Shown: positions 26,468-33,578, counted from the first letter of the stretch. The stretch is 52,766 nt of DNA from Synergistaceae bacterium (GCA_031277095.1 JAISLU010000082.1:1-52766), one strand, 5' to 3'. Notes: a model not told the origin generated them from the sequence alone. Translations and numbers: made by a program.

Positions 26468-27103
26468 CTAATGTGGAGCAACCCAATTCCAAGAGTGAAT
26501 ACGTTTTTTAAGCTGAATTTCGTCAAGCGCAGCCTCAATTTCAGACACACAAGACGCCTTCACATTCGCGGCAAGCTCAACCTCGGAGCCGCAGTTCCAC
26601 GTTGGAGCGTCGATCATTCCATGGCCTTCCAAGTAATGTGTTATTTCTCCTATTATAGCGTATGGAAAACGAATCACCAATCTTCGCGAACGGACGCGCA
26701 ACGCAGGCACAACCCTTTCCAGGACGCTTGCCGCGGTCTGCCCATAAGCCTCTCTCAAGCCCCTCACACCCAGCTTGATGCCGCCGAAATAACGAGTCAC
26801 GATTATCGTCAAGTTGAACATGCCGCTTTGCTTTATAGCCGAAAGAATCGGCTTTCCCGCCGTCCCCGCAGGTTCTCCCCCGTCGGAGGAATGTTCGACC
26901 TCGGGCTCCGGCCCCAGGCGGTACGCCCAACAATGATGGGTTGCGTCCCGATGGCGAAGCTCCACGTCGGCTAAAATCGAACGAACCTCTTCCCTGTCTT
27001 TGCACGGGCAGAGCCGCCCGATAAAAAGAGAACGCTTGACTTTAACCTCCGCCGCTGCCGCTGCCCCCGGTTCCCAAAATTCGTCCGACTCCCGCTCCTT
27101 CAA
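26468..27103 (-). CDS. YigZ/IMPACT family protein
   Basis: This 211-residue protein is a complete member of the UPF0029/IMPACT (YigZ) family, whose exact role in bacteria is unclear and may relate to translation. The signature block is intact: HHCWAYRLG, HSSDGGEPAGTAGKPIL and YFGGIKLGVRGLREAYGQTA, followed by the smaller C-terminal domain of about 65 residues. It starts at a TTG (27103) with AAAAGGAA eight bases upstream. The HIT gene lies about 90 bp upstream on the same strand, so the two may be co-transcribed. Confidence 0.93.
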   Translation of the reverse strand: MKERESDEFWEPGAAAAAEVKVKRSLFIGRLCPCKDREEVRSILADVELRHRDATHHCWAYRLGPEPEVEHSSDGGEPAGTAGKPILSAIKQSGMFNLTIIVTRYFGGIKLGVRGLREAYGQTAASVLERVVPALRVRSRRLVIRFPYAIIGEITHYLEGHGMIDAPTWNCGSEVELAANVKASCVSEIEAALDEIQLKKRIHSWNWVAPH

Positions 27104-27196
27104 TTTCGTATTCCTTTTCGCACTCTCTCATACTGTTTCGCGCTGCCGCGCATCGTCCTGCAAATGGCTGTCAACGACTGCAAAAGGAGAATGCCT

Positions 27197-27676
27197 TCAC
27201 CGGGTCCAAAAGGATCTCAATTTCTTGTACGTGGCGTTCAGCGCCTCGGGAACGACCCGTGTATCCGTGACGACCGCCATGAAATTGTTATCTCCATTCC
27301 AGCGCGGGACGACGTGGAGATGCAGGTGTTCTTCCATTCCCGCGCCCGCGGTTTTGCCCAAATTCATCCCCATATTGAATCCGTCGGGCCTCATGACTTC
27401 TTTCAAGACCTGAATGGAACGCGCCGCCAGGTGGTTTATTTCGAAATGCTCCTCGTCTGTCAGGGATTCGAATAAATGGGTATGCCGGTAAGGCACGATC
27501 ATCAAATGTCCAGGATTATAAGGATAGAGATTCAAAATAACGAAACACTTCTCTCCCCGATGGAGGATATAGTGCTCTTCGTCACGATTTTCGGCAGGGA
27601 AGTCGCAGAAAATACATCCCTGGTATTTTGGAGCCGCAATGTAATCCATGCGCCACGTCGCAAAAAGATGATTCAT
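27197..27676 (-). CDS. HIT family nucleotide hydrolase/phosphorylase
   Basis: This 159-residue enzyme has the histidine-triad motif EHLHLHVVPRW, plus the family N-terminus MNHLFATWRMDYI and CIFCDFPAENRDEEH, where two Cys may bind zinc with His residues. Proteins of this form act on Ap4A or similar nucleotides. I use the ATG at 27676, with GGAGGG upstream, because it gives the usual N-terminus; the frame is open to 27796. The upstream region leads into the toxin and insertion-sequence remnants. Confidence 0.92.
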   Translation of the reverse strand: MNHLFATWRMDYIAAPKYQGCIFCDFPAENRDEEHYILHRGEKCFVILNLYPYNPGHLMIVPYRHTHLFESLTDEEHFEINHLAARSIQVLKEVMRPDGFNMGMNLGKTAGAGMEEHLHLHVVPRWNGDNNFMAVVTDTRVVPEALNATYKKLRSFWTR

Positions 27677-27859
27677 AAAGACGGAACCCTCCAAATTGTT
27701 ACTCATGTCGAGATTAGGATAACACAAATGCTCGCGTAAATTATGCCGCAACTTAAAAGATGTGAGGACTTTTGTTCTGCCCACCACAAGGAACATGGCG
27801 GTCAGATCGATCAGAACGTCGTGGACTGCTTTATACGGAGCGAAGCATGGAAATGTCCG

Positions 27860-28054
27860 TCAAAAGATATCGGAATGTGATCCTGTTCGGGCAAAGTACA
27901 AATGTTTAGTCGTCGCGTCGATTTTGTAGACAAGCAGCCAGTCAGGCCCAATATGGCACTCCAGATACCCTTGGTACTTACCTTTTAACGGGTGTTCGTT
28001 GAATTGAGGGGACAGTGGGACTTCATTTTCGAGGTGGAGCATTACGGTCAGCAG
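27860..28054 (-). pseudogene. YafQ-type mRNA interferase toxin, truncated at its N-terminus
   Basis: The C-terminal 60 residues are a good YafQ match: NEHPLKGKYQGYLECHIGPD followed by WLLVYKIDATTKHLYFARTG and SHSDIF, keeping the catalytic His-Asp...His arrangement of that family. The N-terminal third is gone. At 28054-28058 the sequence passes into ISL3 transposase homology on the opposite strand. No DinJ-like antitoxin is next to it. The insertion sequence, or the rearrangement it caused, removed the toxin start. Confidence 0.75.
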
Positions 28055-28055
28055 C

Positions 28056-28211
28056 GTGTCCCCAGCTTTTATCAAAGGAAAGGAATAGAAGAGAATTTTC
28101 CAGAGGCATCGATCACCTTCGATAGATTCCATGTGATCAAAGCAGCCAATGAAGTATTGGAGAAAGTAAGGAGAAGCGCAAACAACGCCAGTGTTGAAAG
28201 GAGCGCGTTGG
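28056..28211 (+). pseudogene. ISL3-family transposase fragment with frameshifts
   Basis: Stitching frames gives VSPAFIKG (28056-28079), then GIEENFPEASITFDRFHVIK with AANEVLEKVRRS, and then VLKGARW (28191-28211). This is the central ISL3 DDE-transposase region (SPAFIKGIKENFPNAEITFDRFHV-like). A tandem duplication of AAAGG near 28075-28084 causes the first frameshift, and a second shift lies near 28190. Terminal repeats and the rest of the element are absent. Confidence 0.75.
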
Positions 28212-28448
28212 TATGACGATTACAGCCTGCTCGATGTGTATGAATGGCGGGCCGGCATGTTCGGTGTCGCCATGCTCTGTCCGATCGGATTTCACGAGAC
28301 TCTGGTTTTCGATTGCCGCAACGAAAGGAAAGAAATTGTTTATCGGGACATGTATGTGCCGAGGAAGGAAGAGCGGGAGGAATTGCGCAGAGAGAGCGTA
28401 CTCGTCGCCGATGCGGTTAGGCTGGCGAAAGCCGGAACAGACATGTGA
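28212..28448 (+). pseudogene. Unidentified gene remnant joined to the ISL3 fragment
   Basis: The frame that leaves the transposase continues for 78 codons with a protein-like composition (LVFDCRNERKEIVYRDMYVP, RKEEREELRRESVLVADAVR). It has no start or ribosome site of its own, and its family is not recognised. It is probably the tail of a gene whose front was replaced by the insertion sequence. Confidence 0.35.
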
Positions 28449-28564
28449 CATGAAAATTCGGCGTTACGGCGATGACACGGTGAATCTGTGGTGGTCTTGC
28501 TTGAATATCCTCTCAAATGAGTTATCATAACTATTTGAAGATATCGCAAGAGGGAGGAAGCGCC

Positions 28565-28777
28565 ATGCGTGTTGCGGATGTCGATTTCATAAAAAACCCG
28601 GCTGAATATCTCAATCAATTGAGCGGAGAACCGATTTTTATTACGCGAGATGACCGAGAATACGCCGTTCTCAGCAAACCGACGGAAACCCCTATTACCG
28701 ACAGCCTTGCGGGAATACTCAAAGGGGCTGATATATCTAGTCTGGAGGACATCAAAAAAATGAGGATGGGGTTGTGA
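28565..28777 (+). CDS. Phd/YefM-type antitoxin
   Basis: This 70-residue protein resembles the short Phd/YefM-like antitoxins that pair with PIN-domain toxins: an N-terminal DNA-binding part with FIKNPAEYLNQLSGEPIFIT, RDDREYAVLSKP, and a C-terminal toxin-binding tail ending SSLEDIKKMRMGL. GGGAGGAAG precedes the ATG. Its stop overlaps the GTG of a PIN toxin in GTGA, the usual coupling for such pairs, but the toxin is truncated. It is thus an orphan antitoxin that may still repress its own promoter or neutralise a related toxin elsewhere. Confidence 0.8.
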   Translation: MRVADVDFIKNPAEYLNQLSGEPIFITRDDREYAVLSKPTETPITDSLAGILKGADISSLEDIKKMRMGL

Positions 28778-28845
28778 AAACGAAAACTGTTTTCGTGGAC
28801 ACCAATGTCGGGACGTGTGCCCAATATGTTGATGAGCATCTGTAA
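28774..28845 (+). pseudogene. PIN-domain toxin truncated by the dispersed repeat
   Basis: From the GTG at 28774 the frame reads KTKTVFVDTNV, the first beta strand and catalytic Asp of a PIN (VapC-like) RNase, and then runs into the dispersed repeat at about 28808 and stops at 28843-28845. Only 23 codons remain. The other catalytic acidic residues are missing and I find no remainder of the toxin downstream of the repeat. Confidence 0.8.
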
Positions 28846-28899
28846 ACCGTGATCAATAAAGGGCTGAAAATAACCCATCAACAAATTGGTTACACTCCC
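28808..28899. repeat. Dispersed ~92 bp palindromic repeat, copy 2
   Basis: Aligned to 1208-1299 at a constant offset of 27600 with no gap. The outer hairpin arms TGTTGATG (28827-28834) and CATCAACA (28876-28883) are identical to copy 1, while the inner arm is changed (CCGTG for CCCTT). It begins inside the PIN toxin gene, so this copy probably arrived by insertion. Confidence 0.75.
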
Positions 28900-29099
28900 G
28901 GCTTTTTTGAATCTTTGAGTTGATGTACTCGTTGGGATATGGATATGACATGGCAGAGAGAAATGTAAGTAAAAAACATCCCAACTGATGAACATACTTA
29001 TGCAACAATCTATCCAAATGTTGCATTCGGATCGCGTAATTTATGCCTTGGCGTCCCGGAATTTTATATCTAGGATGAAAGGTGAAGTTTTGGAAAGGT

Positions 29100-29121
29100 C
29101 GACACACATTCGAGGCTTTCA
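29100..29121 (+). repeat. Direct repeat, left copy, flanking the type I toxin-like cassette
   Basis: The 22 bp from CGACACACATTC to GGCTTTCA is identical to 29448-29469 and in the same orientation. Similarity continues to GAGGTCCAAG in both copies, with a small length difference. Confidence 0.85.
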
Positions 29122-29145
29122 ATGAGGAGAGGTCCAAGGATGGTA

Positions 29146-29154
29146 TGGTATAAT
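29146..29154 (+). promoter_or_regulatory. Extended -10 promoter for the antisense-type RNA
   Basis: TGGTATAAT is a perfect extended -10 element (TGn-TATAAT). There is no good -35 at the usual distance, as is common for extended -10 promoters. Transcription would start near 29161 and run over the small peptide gene on the other strand. Confidence 0.5.
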
Positions 29155-29160
29155 TTTTTT

Positions 29161-29193
29161 ATAAAAATACCCGTCTGGGAGAGGATCAGACGG
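29161..29193 (-). terminator. Terminator of the small hydrophobic peptide transcript
   Basis: On the minus strand CCGTCTG pairs with CAGACGG around a 9-base loop (plus 29171-29193), followed by GTATTTTTAT. It lies about 75 bp after the stop codon of the 29-residue peptide. Confidence 0.6.
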
Positions 29194-29266
29194 TTGTTTG
29201 ACGGTTGTTTCTGGGCTGCCGAAGCGGGGCCGGTTACCCCACCTCGGACTTACGCCCTAAGTAAGG

Positions 29267-29356
29267 TTAGAAATGCGTGTAAAGAATGTGGATTATCTCC
29301 ACGATGGCTGGCAGGAGCTGCAACACAGCGATTGCTAGCTTTATTTTTTCTTCCAC
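29267..29356 (-). CDS. 29-residue hydrophobic peptide, type I toxin-like
   Basis: A GTG at 29356 is preceded by an excellent ribosome site (AAAGGGGGTGA, plus 29361-29371) and encodes a peptide with a charged start (VEEKIK), a membrane-spanning hydrophobic core (LAIAVLQLLPAIVEIIHIL) and a short YTHF end. Size and layout match small membrane toxins of type I toxin-antitoxin systems such as TxpA/Fst-like peptides, though I see no clear sequence family. The ribosome site can be locked in a CCCC/GGGG stem, a typical feature of such mRNAs. An opposing RNA covers the whole gene. It was too short for ordinary ORF calling. Confidence 0.6.
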   Translation of the reverse strand: MEEKIKLAIAVLQLLPAIVEIIHILYTHF

Positions 29357-29360
29357 GCTC

Positions 29361-29415
29361 TCACCCCCTTTCGAGGGGAGAACCCCAGACAGCTCGTTCG
29401 GATGTTTTCCGAACG
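29361..29415 (-). promoter_or_regulatory. Structured 5' UTR with sequestered ribosome site
   Basis: On the minus strand the leader first forms CGTTCGG-AAAACAT-CCGAACG (plus 29395-29415), a perfect 7 bp stem, then CCCC-TCGAAA-GGGG (plus 29364-29378), whose right arm is the Shine-Dalgarno of the peptide gene. Access to the ribosome site would need this stem to open. Confidence 0.55.
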
Positions 29416-29431
29416 CCTCTCCTGAAGAGAC

Positions 29432-29437
29432 ATTATA
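29432..29437 (-). promoter_or_regulatory. -10 box of the small hydrophobic peptide gene
   Basis: The minus strand reads TATAAT here, 76 bp before the GTG start. The -35 region is not consensus; it would fall in the right-hand direct repeat (29448-29469). Confidence 0.4.
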
Positions 29438-29447
29438 CAGCGGCAGA

Positions 29448-29469
29448 CGACACACATTCGAGGCTTTCA
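29448..29469 (+). repeat. Direct repeat, right copy, flanking the type I toxin-like cassette
   Basis: Identical over 22 bp to 29100-29121. Together the two copies bracket the peptide gene, its promoter and both transcripts' overlap, a unit of about 350 bp. Confidence 0.85.
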
Positions 29470-29528
29470 GTCGGAGGTCCAAGAGGAAGAGAGAAAGAAT
29501 ATAACAGCGGCGGACAGCGCCGGGTCGA

Positions 29529-29550
29529 GGGTTCCGAGAGGGACCCTTTT
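29529..29550 (+). terminator. Terminator of the plus-strand RNA
   Basis: GGGTTCC (29529-29535), loop GAGA, GGGACCC (29540-29546), then TTTT. The stem has one G-U pair. It would end the antisense-type RNA before the flagellar promoter. Confidence 0.5.
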
Positions 29551-29599
29551 CGATGTGCCCTGCTGTTTTAAAGTGGGATTGCGATATGCGTATTCAATT

Positions 29600-29626
29600 T
29601 TAGTTCGGCCGGCGGATGTCCGAGAA
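29600..29626 (+). promoter_or_regulatory. Sigma-28-like promoter of the first flgE
   Basis: TTAG-N15-TCCGAGAA. The same pattern with the same 15 bp spacing stands before the second flgE (31127-31153). It resembles the FliA consensus TAAA-N15-GCCGATAA in the -10 half. It lies 113 bp upstream of the ATG. The flanking bases (AAAATA, ATAG) are also shared by the two copies. Confidence 0.45.
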
Positions 29627-29738
29627 AATAGATAGTGATGCGACAAGATATCAAGCGGTATCGATGATCAATGGCCCTCAAGGAAGGAGGTCAGGAACTT
29701 CGCGGAGCGATAAAAAACCATCGCAGGAGGCATGATCT

Positions 29739-31043
29739 ATGTTAAGGTCACTTATGACAGCAGTGACAGGTGTCCGTTCGCATCAAACAATGCTGGACGT
29801 GACGGGCAACAATATAGCGAACGTCAATACCACGGGTTTCAAAAAGGACATGACGATTTTCCAAGACCTGCTCTATCAAACATCCCAGGGCGCCTCGGGC
29901 CCCGGCGACGCTCGGGGCGGCACCAACCCCGCTCAGGTGGGGTTGGGCGTCAAGTTGGGCGCGATAGAGACGATTCACTCCCAGGGCCCCGCTCAGTACA
30001 CGGGCAACAAGTCGGATATGATGATCTCGGGCGAAGGCTACTTTGTTCTCCGGGACGGAAGCAGCCGCATCTACAGCCGGGCGGGCAACTTCGTTCTGGA
30101 CGCCGACAGCGATCTGGTACACTCCGGTACGGGCTACAACGTTCAGGGTTACAAAATGGTCCGGGACACCGTTGACCCCACGAAGTTCATTACAGCCGGA
30201 GACATCAGTGACATCAGAATTCCCATGCAGAGCAAATTGGAAGCCCGCGCGACAGAACTTGTGGGGTTTAAATGCAATTTGGACAGTCGTCTTGATGTTG
30301 GTGAAAAATATCAGACCAAACAGACAATTTACGATTGCCAAGGGTTCGCTTATACGCTGGAGGTCGAATTCGAGAAAACGCCGACGGATAATACGTGGAA
30401 ATGGGAGGCCTATTTTGTCGACGAAGAGGGAAATCGTAGAACAGATATCGTACTAACTTCCAACACTGGGAACATTGAGTTTGACGCGAGTTGTCATCTA
30501 AAAACCCCTGAGACGGTGACTATCGGTGTGCCCTACAGCAGCCTCGGGCGGAAGGACGAGCAAATCATCTTGGATTTTAGTGGGAAATCTTTCGGACTGA
30601 ATGAGGATGGTAAGGCTATGGAGGGCGTGACCCAGTTTGCCTCTGATAGTACCACTAAGGGATATTATCAGAACGGCTACCCGATGGGCATTTTGAATGA
30701 CTATTCCGTGGGTAAGGACGGTATCATCACGGGGATATACACCAACGATCAGAAGCAGCCCCTCTACCGCATAGCCTTGGCCCAATTCGCCAACCCTCAG
30801 GGGCTGGACAAAATGGGGGACACCATGTTCAGGGAGACGGTGAACTCGGGGCTGGCCAATATCAACGCGGCTATGGTCAACGGCGGGGGGCGCATCGATG
30901 CAAGTTCTCTGGAGATGTCCAACGTGGACCTGACGGAGGAGTTTACACGGCTGATCATCGCCCAGCGCGGCTTCCAGGCCAACACCCGGGTGGTGACCAC
31001 CAGCGATCAAATCCTCGAAGAAGTCGTCAACCTGAAACGTTAA
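29739..31043 (+). CDS. flgE: Flagellar hook protein FlgE (short form)
   Basis: This 434-residue protein is a hook or hook-like rod subunit exported through the flagellar type III system. The N-terminal D0 signature LRSLMTAVTGVRSHQTMLDV followed by TGNNIANVNTTGFKKD and the C-terminal MSNVDLTEEFTRLIIAQRGF with DQILEEVVNLKR are intact and form the paired D0 helices. AGGAGG lies eight bases before the ATG. It is followed by its own terminator and then by a second flgE. It is the first flagellar gene of the cluster; flgD and fliK, which often precede flgE, are not here because the toxin and insertion-sequence region begins immediately upstream. Confidence 0.95.
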   Translation: MLRSLMTAVTGVRSHQTMLDVTGNNIANVNTTGFKKDMTIFQDLLYQTSQGASGPGDARGGTNPAQVGLGVKLGAIETIHSQGPAQYTGNKSDMMISGEGYFVLRDGSSRIYSRAGNFVLDADSDLVHSGTGYNVQGYKMVRDTVDPTKFITAGDISDIRIPMQSKLEARATELVGFKCNLDSRLDVGEKYQTKQTIYDCQGFAYTLEVEFEKTPTDNTWKWEAYFVDEEGNRRTDIVLTSNTGNIEFDASCHLKTPETVTIGVPYSSLGRKDEQIILDFSGKSFGLNEDGKAMEGVTQFASDSTTKGYYQNGYPMGILNDYSVGKDGIITGIYTNDQKQPLYRIALAQFANPQGLDKMGDTMFRETVNSGLANINAAMVNGGGRIDASSLEMSNVDLTEEFTRLIIAQRGFQANTRVVTTSDQILEEVVNLKR

Positions 31044-31071
31044 TAAATAAGATAGAAAACAAAAAACAAAA

Positions 31072-31107
31072 AACGTCCGAGGGAAATCGACTCGGGCGTT
31101 ATTTTTT
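31072..31107 (+). terminator. Terminator between the two flgE genes
   Basis: AACGTCCGAG (31072-31081) pairs with CTCGGGCGTT (31091-31100), with one G-U pair, followed by A and TTTTTT. It should end most transcripts of the short flgE. Confidence 0.85.
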
Positions 31108-31126
31108 GCCCTGAGTTTTTTGAATT

Positions 31127-31153
31127 TTAGTCCGGGGCCCAACCGTCCGAAAA
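31127..31153 (+). promoter_or_regulatory. Sigma-28-like promoter of the second flgE
   Basis: TTAG-N15-TCCGAAAA, the counterpart of the motif at 29600-29626. The spacer sequence differs while the boxes, the spacing and the following AAATA-ATAG bases are kept. It lies 141 bp before the ATG at 31294. Confidence 0.45.
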
Positions 31154-31293
31154 ATACATAGCAACAGCGGGACGGCGGCGCTATAAGATAAAAAATTCGC
31201 CGGGTGACCTTGAGGAAAAAAGGCTCGTAAAATTCGCGGAGCGAAGAGAAATACCGCGGGCGGTATACACGGATGTATGGGAGGTAAACACGG

Positions 31294-33261
31294 ATGTTGA
31301 GGTCACTCATGACGGCTGTGACGGGCGTCCGTTCACACCAGACAATGCTGGATGTGACGGGCAACAACATAGCGAACGTCAACACCACTGGTTTCAAGAA
31401 GGATTTCACGGTTTTTCAGGATTTGCTCTACCAGACGTCCCAGGGCGCTTCGGGCCCTAAAAACGTCAGGGGCGGTATCAACGCGGCGCAGGTGGGGTTG
31501 GGCGTCAAGGTGGGGGCGATAGAAACCATTCACTCTCAGGGCCCCGCCCAGAACACGAGCAACAAGTCGGATATGATGATCTCGGGGGAGGGGTACTTTG
31601 TTCTTCGCAACGGAACCAGCCGCATCTACAGCCGGGCAGGCAACTTCGTCCTGGACGGGAAAAACAACCTGGTACACTCCGGCACGGGCTACAACGTGCA
31701 GGGGTACAAAATGACCCGCGACCCCCTGAACCCCCAGAATTTCGTTCAAGGAGGGGACATCGCCGACATCGATATCCCTATGGGGCGCAAAATGGAGGCC
31801 CGGGCGACGACGGTGGTAGGGTACAGATGCAACTTGGACAGCCGCGCGAGCCCCTACTTGCCCATCGGATACGCGGATATCCCCTACACCGAGAACAGCG
31901 CCAAAATCAAGATCGGCGGCACGGAGTACGCGGTGAAGTTCGAGACGAACCTCACGTCCGCCGACGGAAAAGAGTACTTGACCATCACCCTCGACTCGGG
32001 AAGCGGAACGGCGGGGACGATGAAGTTCGACATGACGGGGATCAAAAACGGGAAGCCCGTTTTCGGGGCTCCTGTGGGGGCAAACCTGCCTGCGGGCGTG
32101 GCGGCGGCCTATGACAACGACACGGGCATCCTGAAGCTGACGGACTCCGGCGGCGCCTCCCTTTGGGAAATCAACCTCCAGAAGAACATGAACTACAGCT
32201 CTTTCACCGTGAATGGGGGCGGAAATAACTGCGACTTCATCGCGGAGTTCGACGAAAAGCATCTCAACGGCTCCCCCGCGACTCTGACCCTCTGGTTTCT
32301 GGACGGAACGGCTGTGAAGCGGGCTTCGGCGACGGTTTCTTTCAAGGCGGACGGCACCTTCGACAGCGTTTCCGATGTGACGGGGGCTTTCCCTTCCTCC
32401 CCCTCCCTCAATAAGGACAACTTCAAAATAGCGGTCTCGAAAAACAATCCCTCCATCTTGGAAGTGCAGGCGGCCAAGGATTTGGCTATGGCCAATCCCA
32501 CGGCCTTCGACACGATCTCCCAGATCACCCAAGGCGGATTTCATCAGACCAAGCTGACGGTCTACGACTGCCAGGGGTTTCCCTACACCCTGGAGGCCCA
32601 GTTCAAGAAGCTGACGGCAAACCGCTGGAGGTGGGAGGCTTTTTTCGTGGACGAAAAAGGGGAGACTATGGGACAGTTGACGCCGACGCCCAGTTCCGGG
32701 GAAATTTTTTTCGACGACAGCTGCAAGATCGTAAAACCTTTGACGGTGGACATCAACGTGCCCTACAGCCTCCTCGGGCGGAAAAACGAAACGATCACCC
32801 TGGACTTCAGCGGCAAATCCTTCGGGCTGGACACGCTGGAGGGGGTCACCCAGTACGCCTCCGATACCACCACCAAAGGGCGCTATCAGGACGGTTACAC
32901 GATGGGTGTCCTGTACGACTATAACGTAGGAAAAGACGGCACCATCACGGGAATATACACCAACGATCAGAACCAGCCCCTCTGGCGGGTGGCCCTGGCC
33001 CAGTTCGCCAACCCCCAGGGGCTGGACAAGGTGGGGGACACCATGTTCCGGGAGACAGTGAACTCCGGGATGGCCAACATCAACGCGGCTATGGTGGACG
33101 GCGGGGGGACCATTTCAGGGGGTTACCTGGAGATGTCCAACGTGGACCTGACGGAGGAGTTTACACGGCTGATCGTCGCCCAGCGCGGCTTCCAGGCCAA
33201 CACCCGGGTGGTGACCACCAGCGACCAGATCCTGGAGGAAGTCGTCAACCTGAAACGTTGA
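31294..33261 (+). CDS. flgE: Flagellar hook protein FlgE (long form, with inserted domain)
   Basis: This 655-residue protein is a tandem paralogue of the preceding gene. The first ~180 and last ~240 residues are nearly the same, including LRSLMTAVTGVRSHQTMLDV and MSNVDLTEEFTRLIVAQRGF. About 220 residues are inserted between NLDSR and HQTKLTVYDCQGFPYTLE (residues about 186-411). The insert is beta-rich and hydrophilic, as expected for an outer D2/D3-type domain on the filament surface. GGGAGG precedes the ATG. It has its own promoter motif and probably leads the long motility operon that follows. Which of the two forms the main hook is not known. Confidence 0.95.
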   Translation: MLRSLMTAVTGVRSHQTMLDVTGNNIANVNTTGFKKDFTVFQDLLYQTSQGASGPKNVRGGINAAQVGLGVKVGAIETIHSQGPAQNTSNKSDMMISGEGYFVLRNGTSRIYSRAGNFVLDGKNNLVHSGTGYNVQGYKMTRDPLNPQNFVQGGDIADIDIPMGRKMEARATTVVGYRCNLDSRASPYLPIGYADIPYTENSAKIKIGGTEYAVKFETNLTSADGKEYLTITLDSGSGTAGTMKFDMTGIKNGKPVFGAPVGANLPAGVAAAYDNDTGILKLTDSGGASLWEINLQKNMNYSSFTVNGGGNNCDFIAEFDEKHLNGSPATLTLWFLDGTAVKRASATVSFKADGTFDSVSDVTGAFPSSPSLNKDNFKIAVSKNNPSILEVQAAKDLAMANPTAFDTISQITQGGFHQTKLTVYDCQGFPYTLEAQFKKLTANRWRWEAFFVDEKGETMGQLTPTPSSGEIFFDDSCKIVKPLTVDINVPYSLLGRKNETITLDFSGKSFGLDTLEGVTQYASDTTTKGRYQDGYTMGVLYDYNVGKDGTITGIYTNDQNQPLWRVALAQFANPQGLDKVGDTMFRETVNSGMANINAAMVDGGGTISGGYLEMSNVDLTEEFTRLIVAQRGFQANTRVVTTSDQILEEVVNLKR

Positions 33262-33302
33262 CGGGATAGGCCGCGACTCTTATTGACGAAGGTGATGTTG
33301 CA

Positions 33303-33530
33303 ATGATCGAAGTCCATCGTTTGAACGGGGAGCTTTTTTTGCTGAATTCTGATATGATTGAAACCGTAGAGGTCACTCCGGACACGGTGATCCGGTTGGT
33401 CAACGGGCATCGTTATGTCATCAGAGAGAGTTTGAAAGACGTCGAGAGCGCCATTGTGGATTTCCGAAAAAAGGCGGGGTATGCCTGCGTTCCCTACGGA
33501 ATCCCCCAGGAGTCGGAGAATGCGCAATGA
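33303..33530 (+). CDS. flbD: FlbD family flagellar protein
   Basis: This 75-residue protein matches the small FlbD family (MIEVHRLNGELFLLNSDMIE, VEVTPDTVIRLVNGHRYVIR), which is encoded between flgE and motA in many Firmicutes, spirochaetes and Synergistota. Its function is not settled; it is unrelated to the Caulobacter sigma-54 activator with the same name. GAAGGTGA is upstream of the ATG. The position between flgE and motA supports the call. Confidence 0.9.
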   Translation: MIEVHRLNGELFLLNSDMIETVEVTPDTVIRLVNGHRYVIRESLKDVESAIVDFRKKAGYACVPYGIPQESENAQ

Positions 33531-33578
33531 CGCCGGAACCGCGATCCAAAATTAGATTCGGTCCGAGGTGAAGGAAGC

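Larger units (their letters stand above)
29162..29550 (+). ncRNA. Candidate antisense RNA of a type I toxin-antitoxin cassette
   Basis: A transcript from the extended -10 at 29146-29154 to the hairpin at 29529-29550 would be fully antisense to the peptide mRNA. It has several stems: CCGTCTG/CAGACGG, CCGA...GGGG/CCCC...TCGG (29219-29247), CTTAC/GTAAG (29249-29265), GTGGA/TCCAC (29288-29302) and CGTTCGG/CCGAACG (29395-29415). No convincing protein is encoded on this strand. A shorter RNA is possible. Confidence 0.4.

Noticed and set aside
28853-29137. 94-residue minus-strand frame containing the dispersed repeat
   Set aside because: It starts in a direct repeat and ends in the dispersed repeat, with no ribosome site; only the repeat part is shared with another locus.
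29122-29571. 149-residue plus-strand frame across the type I-like cassette
   Set aside because: The composition is not protein-like, it overlaps direct repeats and hairpins, and a better explanation is a non-coding RNA.
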